DNA of 64,000 nt from Nitratireductor indicus C115. Its GTDB lineage: Bacteria; Pseudomonadota; Alphaproteobacteria; Rhizobiales; Rhizobiaceae. Made by a program: the position numbers and the translations under genes. The DNA lies in assembly GCF_000300515.1 (NCBI RefSeq), contig NZ_AMSI01000001.1, positions 1-64,000 of the forward strand, written 5' to 3'. The notes under the pieces were generated by a model. The model saw only the letters and a list, made by a program, of their open reading frames with translations. It made no database searches and was not told the origin of the DNA. Positions 46,304-55,611 of the stretch are shown here, piece after piece (the stretch's first letter is position 1; every line of letters starts with the position of its first letter).

Positions 46304-46828
46304 TCAGTTGCGCTGAAAAACGAAGGTTGGGCGGTTCTTGTATTCAGTCAGCGCCTTCTCTTTGAAACCCAGGCGCGCCGCGAGTTTCAGCGAGGGGGTG
46401 TTCTCCCTGTCGATGATGCAGGTGATGGCCATGTCGGGATGCGTCGCATCGCACCATGCAAACACCGCTTCCATACTTTCCCTGGCATAGCCCTTGCCGT
46501 GCGCTTCGGGCAGGAAGGTCCAGCCGGCTTCCATGCTGCCTTCAAGCGTCGGCGTGATGTCGCGGCGGCACTCCTGAACGCCGGCCGCACCGATATAGGT
46601 GCCGGTCGCCTTTTCCCGGATCGCGAAATAGCCGAAACCCATCAGCGACCACATTCCGCGATGCATCGCCAGACGTCTCCAGGCATCTTCGCGCGAAAGA
46701 AGAGCGCCAGAGGTGAAGCGGGTGACCTCCGGTGAGTTCCACAACTGCGCAAAACCATCGAAATCATCGATGGAATGCACTTTCAGCGTCAGGCGTTCCG
46801 TTTCGAGAACAGGAAGTTTCGAAGTCAT
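46304..46828 (-). CDS. GNAT-family acetyltransferase (RimJ/RimL type)
   Basis: A 174-residue N-acetyltransferase with ETERLTLKVHSIDDFDGFA at the N-terminus, acetyl-CoA motif AGWTFLPEAHGKGYARESMEAVFAWC and the C-terminal IDRENTPSLKLAARLGFKEK. It probably acetylates an amine on a protein or small molecule. Its ATG overlaps the coaBC stop by 4 bases. Confidence 0.92.
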   Translation of the reverse strand: MTSKLPVLETERLTLKVHSIDDFDGFAQLWNSPEVTRFTSGALLSREDAWRRLAMHRGMWSLMGFGYFAIREKATGTYIGAAGVQECRRDITPTLEGSMEAGWTFLPEAHGKGYARESMEAVFAWCDATHPDMAITCIIDRENTPSLKLAARLGFKEKALTEYKNRPTFVFQRN

Positions 46829-48069
46829 TCTGCCTTTCCCAGGCGATCGGCGATCAATTGCGCGAGGCGGCTGGCCACATCGTCCTTGCTCATTTCGGGC
46901 CATTCATCATGCCCTTCGCGGCTGACGATGACGACGCTGTTGCGTTCGCCGCCCATCACGCCGCCAGGTCCCACACCGCTGTCGTGCGACACGTCGTTGG
47001 CGACGATCAGATCCGCCCCCTTCTTGTTGAGCTTGGCGCGGGCATTCTTGAAGAGGTCCTGCGTCTCGGCCGCAAATCCGATGACCAGGGTCGGGCGCTT
47101 TTCATGATGCCCGATGCCAGCAAGGATATCGGGGTTCTCGGTCAGGGCGAGCGGGGGCGGCCCTTCTCCGGCCTTCTTCTTGATCTTCTCCGCAGTTTCC
47201 GTTGCCGGGCGCCAGTCGGCGACCGCGGCGACGAATATACCGGCATCCGCCGGCAGCAGCGCCTCGACGGCGGCCCGCATCTGACGGGCACTTTCGACAT
47301 GAGTGGTGGCGACGCCGAGCGGATCGGGTATCGAGACGGGCCCCGACACCAGATGCACCTTCGCTCCAAGCCGGGCGAGCGCGGCGGCGATGGCGTGGCC
47401 CTGCTTGCCGGAGGAACGGTTGGCGATGTAGCGCACCGGGTCGATCACTTCATGGGTGGGGCCTGACGTGACGATGATCTTGCGGCCGGCGAGCGGCTTT
47501 TCCTTGCCGTCGAGCATCGTCTCGATGGCGTGCGCGATCTCGATCGGCTCGGCCATACGGCCTTCGCCCGCTTCGCCGCTTTCGGCCATCTCCCCCTTGT
47601 TGGGGCCAACGAATGCGATCCCGTCCGCTTCAAGCGTGTCGCGATTGCGCCGCGTTGCCTTGTGCTGCCACATGCGCGGGTTCATGGCTGGGGCCATGAG
47701 AACCGGCTTGTCGGTGGCCAGCAACACGGTCGATGCCAGATCGTTTGCAAGGCCGGTGGCGAGCTTGGCCATCAGGTCGGCGGTGGCCGGCGCGACAACG
47801 ATGAGATCGGCTTCGCGCGAAAGGCGGATGTGGCCGATATCGTGCTCGTCCTGCCGGTCGAAGAGATCGGTGAAGACGTGATCCGCCGAAAGTGCCCCGA
47901 CCGACAGCGGTGTAATGAACTCCTGCGCAGCTTTCGTCATCACGCAGCGAACGACGATGCCGCGTTCGCGCAGGCGGCGAATGAGATCGAGACATTTATA
48001 GGCGGCAATACCGCCGCCGATCACGAGCAGGATACGCGCTCCGTTCTGATCTGCTTTCTTTTGAGACAT
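46825..48069 (-). CDS. coaBC: Bifunctional phosphopantothenoylcysteine decarboxylase/synthase
   Basis: A 414-residue coenzyme A enzyme. The N-terminal flavin decarboxylase (CoaC) has ILLVIGGGIAAYKCLDLIRRL, the His of SADHVFTDLFDRQDEHDIGHI and PAMNPRMW; the C-terminal synthase (CoaB) has VTSGPTHEVIDPVRYIANRSSGKQG and ADLIVANDVS. Length is normal. A small toxin-antitoxin pair lies upstream on the same strand. Confidence 0.97.
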   Translation of the reverse strand: MSQKKADQNGARILLVIGGGIAAYKCLDLIRRLRERGIVVRCVMTKAAQEFITPLSVGALSADHVFTDLFDRQDEHDIGHIRLSREADLIVVAPATADLMAKLATGLANDLASTVLLATDKPVLMAPAMNPRMWQHKATRRNRDTLEADGIAFVGPNKGEMAESGEAGEGRMAEPIEIAHAIETMLDGKEKPLAGRKIIVTSGPTHEVIDPVRYIANRSSGKQGHAIAAALARLGAKVHLVSGPVSIPDPLGVATTHVESARQMRAAVEALLPADAGIFVAAVADWRPATETAEKIKKKAGEGPPPLALTENPDILAGIGHHEKRPTLVIGFAAETQDLFKNARAKLNKKGADLIVANDVSHDSGVGPGGVMGGERNSVVIVSREGHDEWPEMSKDDVASRLAQLIADRLGKAE

Positions 48070-48081
48070 GAGCGCCTTTCC

Positions 48082-48507
48082 TCAGGCCGGTGTCAGGGCG
48101 GGAACGATATCGGTGTGAACGAAGTCGTCACCCTTGAAAAGAAGCGGCATGTTACGGCTCTTGGCAAGAGCGTAGGCAAAACAGTCGCCGATATTGAGCG
48201 ATGCGGGGTGCCCGGTATTACGCCCGTAAAGTGCGTAGGCGCTACGGGCGATTGTCAACTGTTCTTCATCGAACTCGACGGTTTCAGGCGCGATTTCGAG
48301 GAGTAGCGTGCTGAGCCTTGCATTACCGTCTACGAGAGCCGGGTGTTTGGCTACATAGTGTGCTTCGAAGATGGTGGCCGGGCTGATGAGGATCGTGCCG
48401 GCGGTCACGAAGGCCTGCCGGAAGAACTCGGCATCGGGCTCGTCGTTCAGCACCGAGATCAGCGCCGAGGTGTCGACGACAAAGGATGGATCAGAGGGTA
48501 CGCGCAT
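48082..48507 (-). CDS. PIN-domain toxin (FitB/VapC-like)
   Basis: A 141-residue ribonuclease of the PIN family. Acidic residues fall in FVVDTSALISVLNDEPDAE (Asp), PATIFEAHYV (Glu), LNIGDCFAYALAKSRNMPLLFKGDDF (two Asp), as expected for the active site. ATG 48507 overlaps the antitoxin stop by 17 bases. Ends 12 bases before coaBC on the same strand. Confidence 0.9.
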   Translation of the reverse strand: MRVPSDPSFVVDTSALISVLNDEPDAEFFRQAFVTAGTILISPATIFEAHYVAKHPALVDGNARLSTLLLEIAPETVEFDEEQLTIARSAYALYGRNTGHPASLNIGDCFAYALAKSRNMPLLFKGDDFVHTDIVPALTPA

Positions 48508-48748
48508 TCCAGATATCATCGCTGATCGCCTTGAGGTCGAACGTGTCGACCGGGTTGGCGCCGACCTTGCGCAGCGCGTCGAGCCGGCGGCGGCGTTTTT
48601 CCTGGCGGGCATTTTCCTCCGATGGGCCGACGCTGCGGGCGAGAATACGCCGGACCTCTTCTTCCATCGAGACGTCGTTTTCGGCGGCGCGCTTGCGCAG
48701 CGCCTTGCGCACCTTTTCATCGACATTGCGAATTGTGAGTGTTGCCAT
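48491..48748 (-). CDS. FitA-like ribbon-helix-helix antitoxin
   Basis: An 85-residue protein with an N-terminal ribbon-helix-helix (MATLTIRNVDEKVRKALRKRAAENDVSMEEEVRRILARSV) and a C-terminal arm (DTFDLKAISDDIWNARTL) that would insert into the PIN toxin. This is the FitA pattern. It is the first gene of the pair and should repress its own promoter in the gap upstream. Confidence 0.9.
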   Translation of the reverse strand: MATLTIRNVDEKVRKALRKRAAENDVSMEEEVRRILARSVGPSEENARQEKRRRRLDALRKVGANPVDTFDLKAISDDIWNARTL

Positions 48749-49191
48749 CTCAGTCCTCCGGGCCGGATTGCCGGCCGCATGACCGCACTGAAAGCAATGC
48801 CTGTGCGGCCCATTGCAGCACAGGCGTCAGTGCATGCAGGCTTGTGCGCAGCGATGACGGCATTGCTTGCGGGTGCAGTTCCGGAGATGCCAGCAGTGCT
48901 TTCATGAGCCTATTTCTGCGACGTCATGCTCTTAAAAAAATTAAAGGCGCTTCGAATTCCGATTAGGAAAAGCTACGCGCTTATACAGTTTGCCGTCATT
49001 GCTGTCATTATCAGCAACGCTTCAGGCCAAATTGTCCAAAACAAAAAAATGCAATAAATTTTAATAACTTGAGTACGGTTTGCTAGCAACGCTGTCATTG
49101 CAGGCTAGCGCTGGATTCGCTGATTGTTGAATTAGCTTGCAGGCACGCTGTCATTGCCGAAACTGAAAGCCCGGCAATGCGGTCGATGCTG
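48749..49191. other. AT-rich spacer with repeated CGCTGTCATTGC-like words
   Basis: A 443-base gap without a supported gene. From 48930 to 49100 it is clearly richer in A and T than its surroundings, with poly-A runs. The word GCTGTCATT occurs at 49000, 49091 and 49147, the last two as GCTGTCATTGC. It contains the promoter region of the FitAB pair and the 3' end region of ubiB. No further structure is recognised. Confidence 0.5.
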
Positions 49192-50766
49192 TCAGGAAAG
49201 TTGCCAGGCTATTGCTGCAAGTGCGAGGGCGATGACCCACAGGGCGATCCTGCCGCTCCGCGTGTGGCGCGCCTCGGCACGTCCGATCGCCTCGGCGGTC
49301 TCCGGGTCGAAGCGCAGGCCGCGTTCGGCCATGACATCGAGTTCCCGCGAGAGACGTTCGCCCCTTGCCGCCAGCTCCGGTGCTTGCTTTGCTAGCGCCA
49401 GCAGGGCGGACACCCCTTGGCGTGCTTCGGACAGCATGGCCCGAGGGCCGAGATTGCCTGCGATCCACTCCGAGACCACCGGCTCGGCCGCCTTCCACAT
49501 GTTGAAGTGAGGGTCGAGCGTGCGAGCCACGCCCTCCACGACCACCATGGTCTTCTGCAGCATCAGCAATTCGGGGCGGGTCTGCATGTCGAAGAGCTCG
49601 GTCACCTCGAACAGGAGGGTCAGCAGCCTGGCCATGGAGATGGTTTCGGCCGACTGGCCGTGGATCGGTTCGCCTATGGCGCGCAGGGCCTGGGCGAAGG
49701 CAGCCACATCATGATGTGCGGGTACATAGCCGGCCTCGAAATGGACTTCGGCCACCCGGCGGAAGTCACGCGTAATGAAACCGTATAGGATTTCGGCGAG
49801 GAAATGCCTCTCCTTGCGCCCGATACGTCCCATGATCCCGAAGTCTACGGCAACGATGGTTCCGTCACCCTCGACGAACAGGTTGCCGGGATGCATGTCG
49901 GCATGGAAAAAGCCGTCCCGCAGCGTGTGCCGCAGGAAGGATTGAATGAGCGTGCGCGCGAGCGCTTCGAGGTCGTGGCCCGCCTCGCGCAGGGCTTCGA
50001 CGTTTGACATCTTCGTGCCGTCGATCCACTCGAGCGTGACGACGTCGCGCCCGGTGCGCTGCCAGTCCACTGTCGGAACGCGGAACCCCGGGTCCCGTGC
50101 CGTATTCTCGTGCATCTCCGAAATGGCTGCGGCCTCCAGCCGCAAATCCATTTCGATCTTCGTCACCTGCGCCAGCGTCTCCGCCACCTTCACGGGCTTG
50201 AGCCGTCGTGTGGCCGGCATCAGCCGCTCCTGCAGATGCGCCGCGAGGAAGAAGCTTTCCAGATCGTTGTTGAAGCGCCGGCGCACGCCGGGCCGTATGA
50301 CCTTCACCGCAACCCGTTCGTTGCCGGTAGCGGTCGCCACTTGCGCATCGTGAACCTGTGCGATGGAAGCGGCCGCCACGGGCTCGCCGAAGGAGATGTA
50401 AAGCTCTTCCACGGGCAGGCCGAGGGATCCTTCGACAGCTGCACGCGAAAGCGCGGACGGGAAGGTGTCCATACGGTCTTGCAGACTTGCCAGATCGCGG
50501 GCGAGGTCGTGGCCGACGACATCGGGGCGTGTTGCAAGAAATTGTCCGAGCTTCACATAGGACGGGCCGAGGCGATTGACGGCCTGCGCCAGGCGTTCGG
50601 GCCGGTCGCGCCGTGCCGAGCGCCGCCGCGAAAAGAGCTTGGCCACGCGCCAGCCAAAACGAGGCATACCGTCGAGCTGGTCGCCCGGCAGTGCCGCCAC
50701 CACGCCCTCACGCACGAGAATCCAGCCCGCACGGGCAAGGCGAAAATATGCGCCGACCACACTCAT
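49192..50766 (-). CDS. ubiB: UbiB-family atypical kinase for ubiquinone synthesis
   Basis: A 524-residue membrane-associated protein. UbiB features: KLGQFLATRPDVVG (KxGQ motif), AAASIAQVHDA (Ala-rich loop), VAVKVIRPG (Lys of the ATP site), DMHPGNLFVEGDGTIVAVDFGIMGRIG (catalytic and metal loops), and a C-terminal membrane segment (IALWVIALALAAIAWQLS). It supports ubiquinone biosynthesis, with UbiE encoded directly upstream. Confidence 0.96.
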   Translation of the reverse strand: MSVVGAYFRLARAGWILVREGVVAALPGDQLDGMPRFGWRVAKLFSRRRSARRDRPERLAQAVNRLGPSYVKLGQFLATRPDVVGHDLARDLASLQDRMDTFPSALSRAAVEGSLGLPVEELYISFGEPVAAASIAQVHDAQVATATGNERVAVKVIRPGVRRRFNNDLESFFLAAHLQERLMPATRRLKPVKVAETLAQVTKIEMDLRLEAAAISEMHENTARDPGFRVPTVDWQRTGRDVVTLEWIDGTKMSNVEALREAGHDLEALARTLIQSFLRHTLRDGFFHADMHPGNLFVEGDGTIVAVDFGIMGRIGRKERHFLAEILYGFITRDFRRVAEVHFEAGYVPAHHDVAAFAQALRAIGEPIHGQSAETISMARLLTLLFEVTELFDMQTRPELLMLQKTMVVVEGVARTLDPHFNMWKAAEPVVSEWIAGNLGPRAMLSEARQGVSALLALAKQAPELAARGERLSRELDVMAERGLRFDPETAEAIGRAEARHTRSGRIALWVIALALAAIAWQLS

Positions 50767-50776
50767 TGCCAGCCCG

Positions 50777-51553
50777 TCAAATCTTCCAGCCCGAGTGCAC
50801 CGTCGCGATGCCGCCCGAATAGTTGCGCCAGGTCACGCGTGAAAAGCCGGCATCGCGGATCATGGCGGCGAAATTCTCCTGATTGGGGAATTTGCGGATC
50901 GATTCCACCAGATAGCGATAGGGCTCACCGTCGCCGGTCACCGCCTGTCCGATGCGCGGAATGGCGTGGAACGACCAGGCTTCATACACCTTGTCGAGAA
51001 TGGGCATCTCGACTTCGGAGAATTCGAGGCAGAGGAAGCGTCCGCCGGGCTTCAGTACACGGAAAGCCTCACTCAAGGCCCTGTTGATGCGCGGCACATT
51101 GCGGATGCCGAAGGCGATCGTGTAGGCGTCGAAGGAATTGTCCTCGAAGGGCAGCTCTTCTGCATTGGCTTCAACGAAAGCCAGGTTGTCGGAAAGCCCG
51201 AGCTTGCCCGCCCTTTCCGCGCCCACCTGCAGCATGGAGCCGTTGATATCCAGAACGGTCACATGCGCGTTGCGGCGTGAGGCCTCCACGATGCGGAAGG
51301 CGATGTCGCCGGTGCCGCCTGCCACGTCCAACGTCCGGTAGCCCGGCCGCTTTGCAGGAGAGAGCCATGAAACCATGGCGTCCTTCCACAGTCGGTGCAG
51401 GCCGGCGGACATGAGGTCGTTCATCACGTCGTAGCGTTCGGCCACCCGGTGGAACACCGTATTGACCAGTTCCTGCTTCTCGCCCTTGGCGACTTCGCGG
51501 AAACCGTAGGCCGTCTCCATGCCGCCATCGGCTGTGGTACGCTGTTCCGACAT
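50777..51553 (-). CDS. ubiE: Ubiquinone/menaquinone C-methyltransferase
   Basis: A 258-residue SAM-dependent methyltransferase. SAM site [12 protein letters not shown], family signatures [17 protein letters not shown] at the N-terminus and [18 protein letters not shown] followed by [17 protein letters not shown]. The start MSEQRT is at 51553; the frame is open upstream with no resemblance. It precedes ubiB by 10 bases, a usual pair. Confidence 0.96.
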   Translation of the reverse strand: MSEQRTTADGGMETAYGFREVAKGEKQELVNTVFHRVAERYDVMNDLMSAGLHRLWKDAMVSWLSPAKRPGYRTLDVAGGTGDIAFRIVEASRRNAHVTVLDINGSMLQVGAERAGKLGLSDNLAFVEANAEELPFEDNSFDAYTIAFGIRNVPRINRALSEAFRVLKPGGRFLCLEFSEVEMPILDKVYEAWSFHAIPRIGQAVTGDGEPYRYLVESIRKFPNQENFAAMIRDAGFSRVTWRNYSGGIATVHSGWKI

Positions 51554-51747
51554 TTTTACCCTTCTTGAAAAACGCCGGGACCATAGCCCATTGACCGGCA
51601 GGGCGCCATCGGCAAAAGCGCGGTGAAGAGCCGCGCCATCGGGGTGGGTGGGTGTGCACAAAATTGTGGCTGGCCGCGCGTTGCGGTATGCCGCCCGGCC
51701 CTGAGCCGTTAAGATCGCCGGCAAAGCACGCTTTTGGAGTGAAGCAC

Positions 51748-52377
51748 ATGCAGGGCGTAACCGTTGTCGATCATCCGCTTGTCCAGCACAAACTCACCAT
51801 CATGCGTGACAAGGAAACATCCACGGCGGGCTTTCGCCGGCTCCTGCGCGAGATTTCGCTGCTGCTTTGCTACGAGGTCACGCGCGATCTGGAATTGACG
51901 ACGCGCCGCATCGAGACGCCGCTTCAGACCATCGATGCTCCTACGCTCGAAGGCAAGAAGCTGGTCTTCGCCTCCGTGCTGCGGGCCGGCAACGGCTTGC
52001 TCGATGGCATGCTCGATCTGGTGCCGGCCGCCCGCGTTGCCCATGTGGGCCTTTATCGCGATCATGAAACGCTGCAAGCGGTCGAGTATTTCTTCAAGGC
52101 GCCGAGCGATCTCGAAAACCGTCTCGTGATCGTGGTCGATCCGATGCTGGCAACCGCCAACTCGGCAATCGCGGCGATCGACAAGCTCAAGGAGCGAGGG
52201 GCAACGAATCTTCGCTTCCTTTGCCTTCTGGCGGCTCCTGAGGGAATACAGCGTTTTCGCTCCGCTCACCCCGACGTTCCGGTCTTCACCGCTTCCATCG
52301 ACGAAAAGCTCAACGAAAAGGGTTACATCGTTCCGGGCCTTGGCGATGCGGGCGACCGTATGTACGGCACGAAATAA
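51748..52377 (+). CDS. upp: Uracil phosphoribosyltransferase
   Basis: A 209-residue salvage enzyme making UMP from uracil and PRPP. It shows [44 protein letters not shown], the PRPP loop [12 protein letters not shown] and the uracil site [18 protein letters not shown]. Start ATG 51748 fits the family. Divergent from ubiE. Confidence 0.96.
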   Translation: MQGVTVVDHPLVQHKLTIMRDKETSTAGFRRLLREISLLLCYEVTRDLELTTRRIETPLQTIDAPTLEGKKLVFASVLRAGNGLLDGMLDLVPAARVAHVGLYRDHETLQAVEYFFKAPSDLENRLVIVVDPMLATANSAIAAIDKLKERGATNLRFLCLLAAPEGIQRFRSAHPDVPVFTASIDEKLNEKGYIVPGLGDAGDRMYGTK

Positions 52378-52476
52378 CCTTCGCTTAACCACCTCGCGGA
52401 TTGCTGCACTGCGTTAAGGCAATTGTTGTCCGCCATTGCTAACCTGCCCATGAAAACGAGCTTTGGGTGGGCGGAC

Positions 52477-53049
52477 ATGGTTCGCAAATTGATTTTTCTG
52501 GCAGCGCTTGTGGGGACGGCAGCTTCGGTCCCCATGATTTATCAGAGTTCTCCGGAGACATATCAGGAACTGGTGGCGTCCTTCTTTCGCGACGAGGAGC
52601 CGGCGGCGGTTGCATCCACACCGTCCGGTGCCCGCTTGAGCCGCCTCGAGGTAAGCGGTGAAACAGCCGTCCTGGCGGGCAAGAAGGTTTCCATCACACC
52701 GGATGCGCGCGGTCATTTCATGGGTCAGTTCAAGATGAACGGACGCGAGATCACGGCGCTGATCGATACGGGCGCGACGTATATCGCCATGAACAAGGCG
52801 ACCGCCTCGCGCATCGGCATCCGTCTTTCTCCAAGTGACTTCAAATATACGGTCAGCACCGCCAACGGTCAGACCAAGGCTGCAAGCGCCCGCATCGACA
52901 CCGTTCAGATCGGCCGCATCTATCTTGATAATGTCGAGGCCGTGGTGCTTTCTGACAGCGCGCTCGACGGCGTCCTTGTGGGAATGAGTTTCATGAAGCG
53001 CCTTGGCCGTTTCCAGGTTCAGAACGGAGCCCTTGTGCTCGAACAATAA
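52477..53049 (+). CDS. Retropepsin-like aspartic protease (TIGR02281 type)
   Basis: About 190 residues from MVRKLIFLAALVGTAASVP, a membrane anchor; ATG 52450 is an alternative start. The single-chain retropepsin domain has the active site ALIDTGATYIAMNKATASRIG and the flap-like SALDGVLVGMSFMKRLG. Such clan AA proteases act as dimers in the periplasm of alphaproteobacteria, with unknown substrates. Located between upp and the convergent deoA. Confidence 0.9.
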   Translation: MVRKLIFLAALVGTAASVPMIYQSSPETYQELVASFFRDEEPAAVASTPSGARLSRLEVSGETAVLAGKKVSITPDARGHFMGQFKMNGREITALIDTGATYIAMNKATASRIGIRLSPSDFKYTVSTANGQTKAASARIDTVQIGRIYLDNVEAVVLSDSALDGVLVGMSFMKRLGRFQVQNGALVLEQ

Positions 53050-53091
53050 TGTCGGGCCAGAAGGCGGGCGGTGGCATCTTGCAATACTGCC

Positions 53092-54408
53092 TCATGCGCC
53101 GGCGAGGCGGCGAAGAACCGTCTTTCGTGCGCGCGGCTTTTCCTCGGTGAAGCCATAGGCGGCAAGAACCGTCGCGGTCGCGGCTTCGGCCTGGGCAGCC
53201 GTTCGTGCATGCACCATCGCCAGGGGCTCGCCGCGGATTGTCTGCGCACCAACCGGCAGGCAGTCCGTCAGACCGACCGAATGATCGATCGTGTCTTCCG
53301 GTTTGCGCCGACCCCCGCCCAGCTCGATCACGGCAATCCCGATGGCGCGGGCGTCGATGTCGTGGACAAAGCCATTGCGCGGCGCTTTCACCGGTTGGAC
53401 GATCTCCGCTTCCGGCAGATAGGCGCGGGCCTTCTCCACGAAATCGCCCGGTCCGCCCAGAAGGCTGATCATCCGCCCGAAGCGCTCGGCTGCCTCGCCG
53501 CTGTCGAGAGCATGCATGGCCCGGTCGAATGCTTCCCGCGGGCTCGGTGCAATGCCGGAGGCAAGAAGCATCTCCGCCGCCAGGGCCATCGTCACGTCTT
53601 CCAGGCGCCTGTCGCGTCGGCGCCCGGTGAGGAAGTCGACGGCGTTCAGCACCTCCACGGCATTTCCGGAGGCCGAGGCGAGCGGCTCGTTCATATCGGT
53701 GATGAGTGCGGTTGCCGACAGCCCCGCGCCGCCCGCAACCGCAATGAGGTTCTCGGCAAGCTGCCGTGCCGCGCGCGTCTCGGTCATGAAGGCGCCGTTG
53801 CCGGATTTGACGTCGAGAACCAGCGAGGAGAGGCCGGCGGCGAGCTTCTTGGAAAGAATGGAAGCGGTGATCAGAGGAACCGATTCCACAGTGCCGGTTA
53901 CGTCGCGCACCGCGTAGAAGCGTTTGTCGGCGGGAGCAAGGTCCGCTGTCTGGCCGATGATGGCGCACCCTGTTTCCCGCACGGTGCGGGCGAAGAGCCT
54001 GCCTCCTGGCTGGCTTTTGTAGCCGGGGATGGAATCCATCTTGTCCAGCGTCCCACCGGTATGCCCCAGCCCGCGGCCCGAGATCATCGGCACGAAGGCG
54101 CCGCAGGCCGCCACAATGGGCGCGAGCATCAGCGAGACATTGTCGCCCACTCCGCCCGTCGAATGTTTGTCGGTCACCGGTCCCGGTAGGTCCGACCAGT
54201 CGATGACCGAACCTGAATCGCGCATGGCAAGGGTCAGCGCCGTGCCTTCCTCCGGGCTCATGCCGTTCAGGAAAATGGCCATGGCGAGCGCAGCGATCTG
54301 GCCTTCGCTCCATGTTCCCCGGGTGAGGCCACTCACGAAATCCGCGATCTCATCGAGGCTAAGCTCCCCGGCATCGCGCTTTTTACGGATGATCTCCTGC
54401 GGCAGCAT
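53092..54408 (-). CDS. deoA: Thymidine phosphorylase
   Basis: A 438-residue enzyme that splits thymidine to thymine and deoxyribose-1-phosphate. Signatures: LSLDEIADFVSGL, VTDKHSTGGVGDNVSLMLAP (substrate site), MISGRGLGHTGGTLDKMDSIPGY and SKKLAAGLSSLVLDVKSGNGAFM. It is the last gene of the nucleoside cluster, 4 bases after the purine phosphorylase. Confidence 0.96.
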   Translation of the reverse strand: MLPQEIIRKKRDAGELSLDEIADFVSGLTRGTWSEGQIAALAMAIFLNGMSPEEGTALTLAMRDSGSVIDWSDLPGPVTDKHSTGGVGDNVSLMLAPIVAACGAFVPMISGRGLGHTGGTLDKMDSIPGYKSQPGGRLFARTVRETGCAIIGQTADLAPADKRFYAVRDVTGTVESVPLITASILSKKLAAGLSSLVLDVKSGNGAFMTETRAARQLAENLIAVAGGAGLSATALITDMNEPLASASGNAVEVLNAVDFLTGRRRDRRLEDVTMALAAEMLLASGIAPSPREAFDRAMHALDSGEAAERFGRMISLLGGPGDFVEKARAYLPEAEIVQPVKAPRNGFVHDIDARAIGIAVIELGGGRRKPEDTIDHSVGLTDCLPVGAQTIRGEPLAMVHARTAAQAEAATATVLAAYGFTEEKPRARKTVLRRLAGA

Positions 54409-54412
54409 CGCG

Positions 54413-55219
54413 TCAGCCTTCAGGCAGGCCGTCGGCGCACAGCCGTGTCAGGATGCGGGAGAGCTTCTCGCCGCCGACAGGCGCCATGTCCTTGGTCTCC
54501 TGGTGCGACAGTTCGCCGGCGCTCATGCCGGCACCCAGATTTGTGATCACCGAGCAGGCGGCGACGCGCAGGCCGAGATAGCGGGCGATGATGACTTCCG
54601 GAACGGTGGACATGCCCACCGCATCGCCGCCAAGCAGCCGCGCCATGCGAATTTCCGCCGGCGTCTCGAAGGTCGGTCCCGAGAACCACATATAGACCCC
54701 GCGATGCAGGTCCACGCCGCTTTCGCGCGCGGCTTTCGAAATCGCGCTGCGCATTCCTGCGTCATAGGCCTCGGTCATGCCGACGAAGCGGCGGTCGCTT
54801 CCCTCGCCGATCATCGGGTTGGCGCCTGAGAAATTGATGTGGTCCTCGATCATCATCACCGAGCCGGGCGGCATGTCCTTGCGCAGCGACCCCGCCGCAT
54901 TGGTCAGGATCAGTTGTTTCACGCCAGCGCCCCATAAGGTCTCAAGCGCCGGGCGCATGGCGGCCGGGTTGCCATGCTCGTAGTAATGCGCGCGTCCGGC
55001 AAGCATGATGACGGGCAGGCCCGAAAGATAGCCGGCCACGATCTCGCCCGCATGCCCCGTCACGCCGCTGCGTGGAAAGCCGGGCAGTTCGGAATAGGGC
55101 AGGCGCACCGGCTCCTCCACCACATCGACGAGCCCGCCCAGCCCCGAGCCGAGCACCAGGCCAAGCTGCGGGGCGAGGCCGTTCAGCTTCTCGATCAAGA
55201 GATCGGCAGCTTCTCTCAT
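54413..55219 (-). CDS. punA: Purine-nucleoside phosphorylase (trimeric type)
   Basis: A 268-residue enzyme of the trimeric NP-II class: LGLVLGSGLGGLVDVVE (phosphate site), AGRAHYYEHGNPAAMRPALETLW, LILTNAAGSLRKDMPPGSVMMIEDHIN and GPTFETPAEIRMAR. It releases hypoxanthine or guanine from nucleosides. ATG 55219 overlaps the cdd stop by 4 bases, marking a translationally coupled operon. Confidence 0.94.
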   Translation of the reverse strand: MREAADLLIEKLNGLAPQLGLVLGSGLGGLVDVVEEPVRLPYSELPGFPRSGVTGHAGEIVAGYLSGLPVIMLAGRAHYYEHGNPAAMRPALETLWGAGVKQLILTNAAGSLRKDMPPGSVMMIEDHINFSGANPMIGEGSDRRFVGMTEAYDAGMRSAISKAARESGVDLHRGVYMWFSGPTFETPAEIRMARLLGGDAVGMSTVPEVIIARYLGLRVAACSVITNLGAGMSAGELSHQETKDMAPVGGEKLSRILTRLCADGLPEG

Positions 55220-55611
55220 TTGCCATCCTCGAAGGTGAAGCCGAGCGGGAACACGGCTGAAAAGGGAACCGTCTCGACCACCCCGTCGAGGTCGCAAAGA
55301 TGCAGCACCGCATCGTCGGCGACGAATTCAGACAGCCGCTGCCGGCAGCCGCCGCAGGGCATGATGCGGGGCATTTTCTCGGCCACCACGGCGATTTCCT
55401 TCACCTTGCCGCCGCCCGCCATGACCAAGTGGGACAGCGCGCTGGTCTCCGCGCACCAGCCTTCGGGAAAGGAGGCGTTCTCGATGTTGCAGCCCGCATG
55501 GATGGCGCCGGTCTCGGTTTTCAGCGCCGCGCCGACGGGAAAGCGGGAATAGGGCGCATAGGCCCGGTCCATCGCGTTCCTCGCCGCGGAAAACAGGGGG
55601 GTCACGCTCAT
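55216..55611 (-). CDS. cdd: Cytidine deaminase
   Basis: A 131-residue zinc enzyme converting cytidine to uridine. Zinc ligands and catalytic Glu appear in HAGCNIENASFPEGWCAETSAL and MPCGGCRQRLSEF. Its start codon overlaps the stop of the permease gene by 1 base. Part of the nucleoside salvage operon. Confidence 0.96.
   Translation of the reverse strand: MSVTPLFSAARNAMDRAYAPYSRFPVGAALKTETGAIHAGCNIENASFPEGWCAETSALSHLVMAGGGKVKEIAVVAEKMPRIMPCGGCRQRLSEFVADDAVLHLCDLDGVVETVPFSAVFPLGFTFEDGK

Noticed and set aside
48739-48966. A 75-codon plus-strand frame beside the FitA-like gene
   Set aside because: It lacks a ribosome site and overlaps the antitoxin start and its promoter region; the sequence shows no recognisable pattern.
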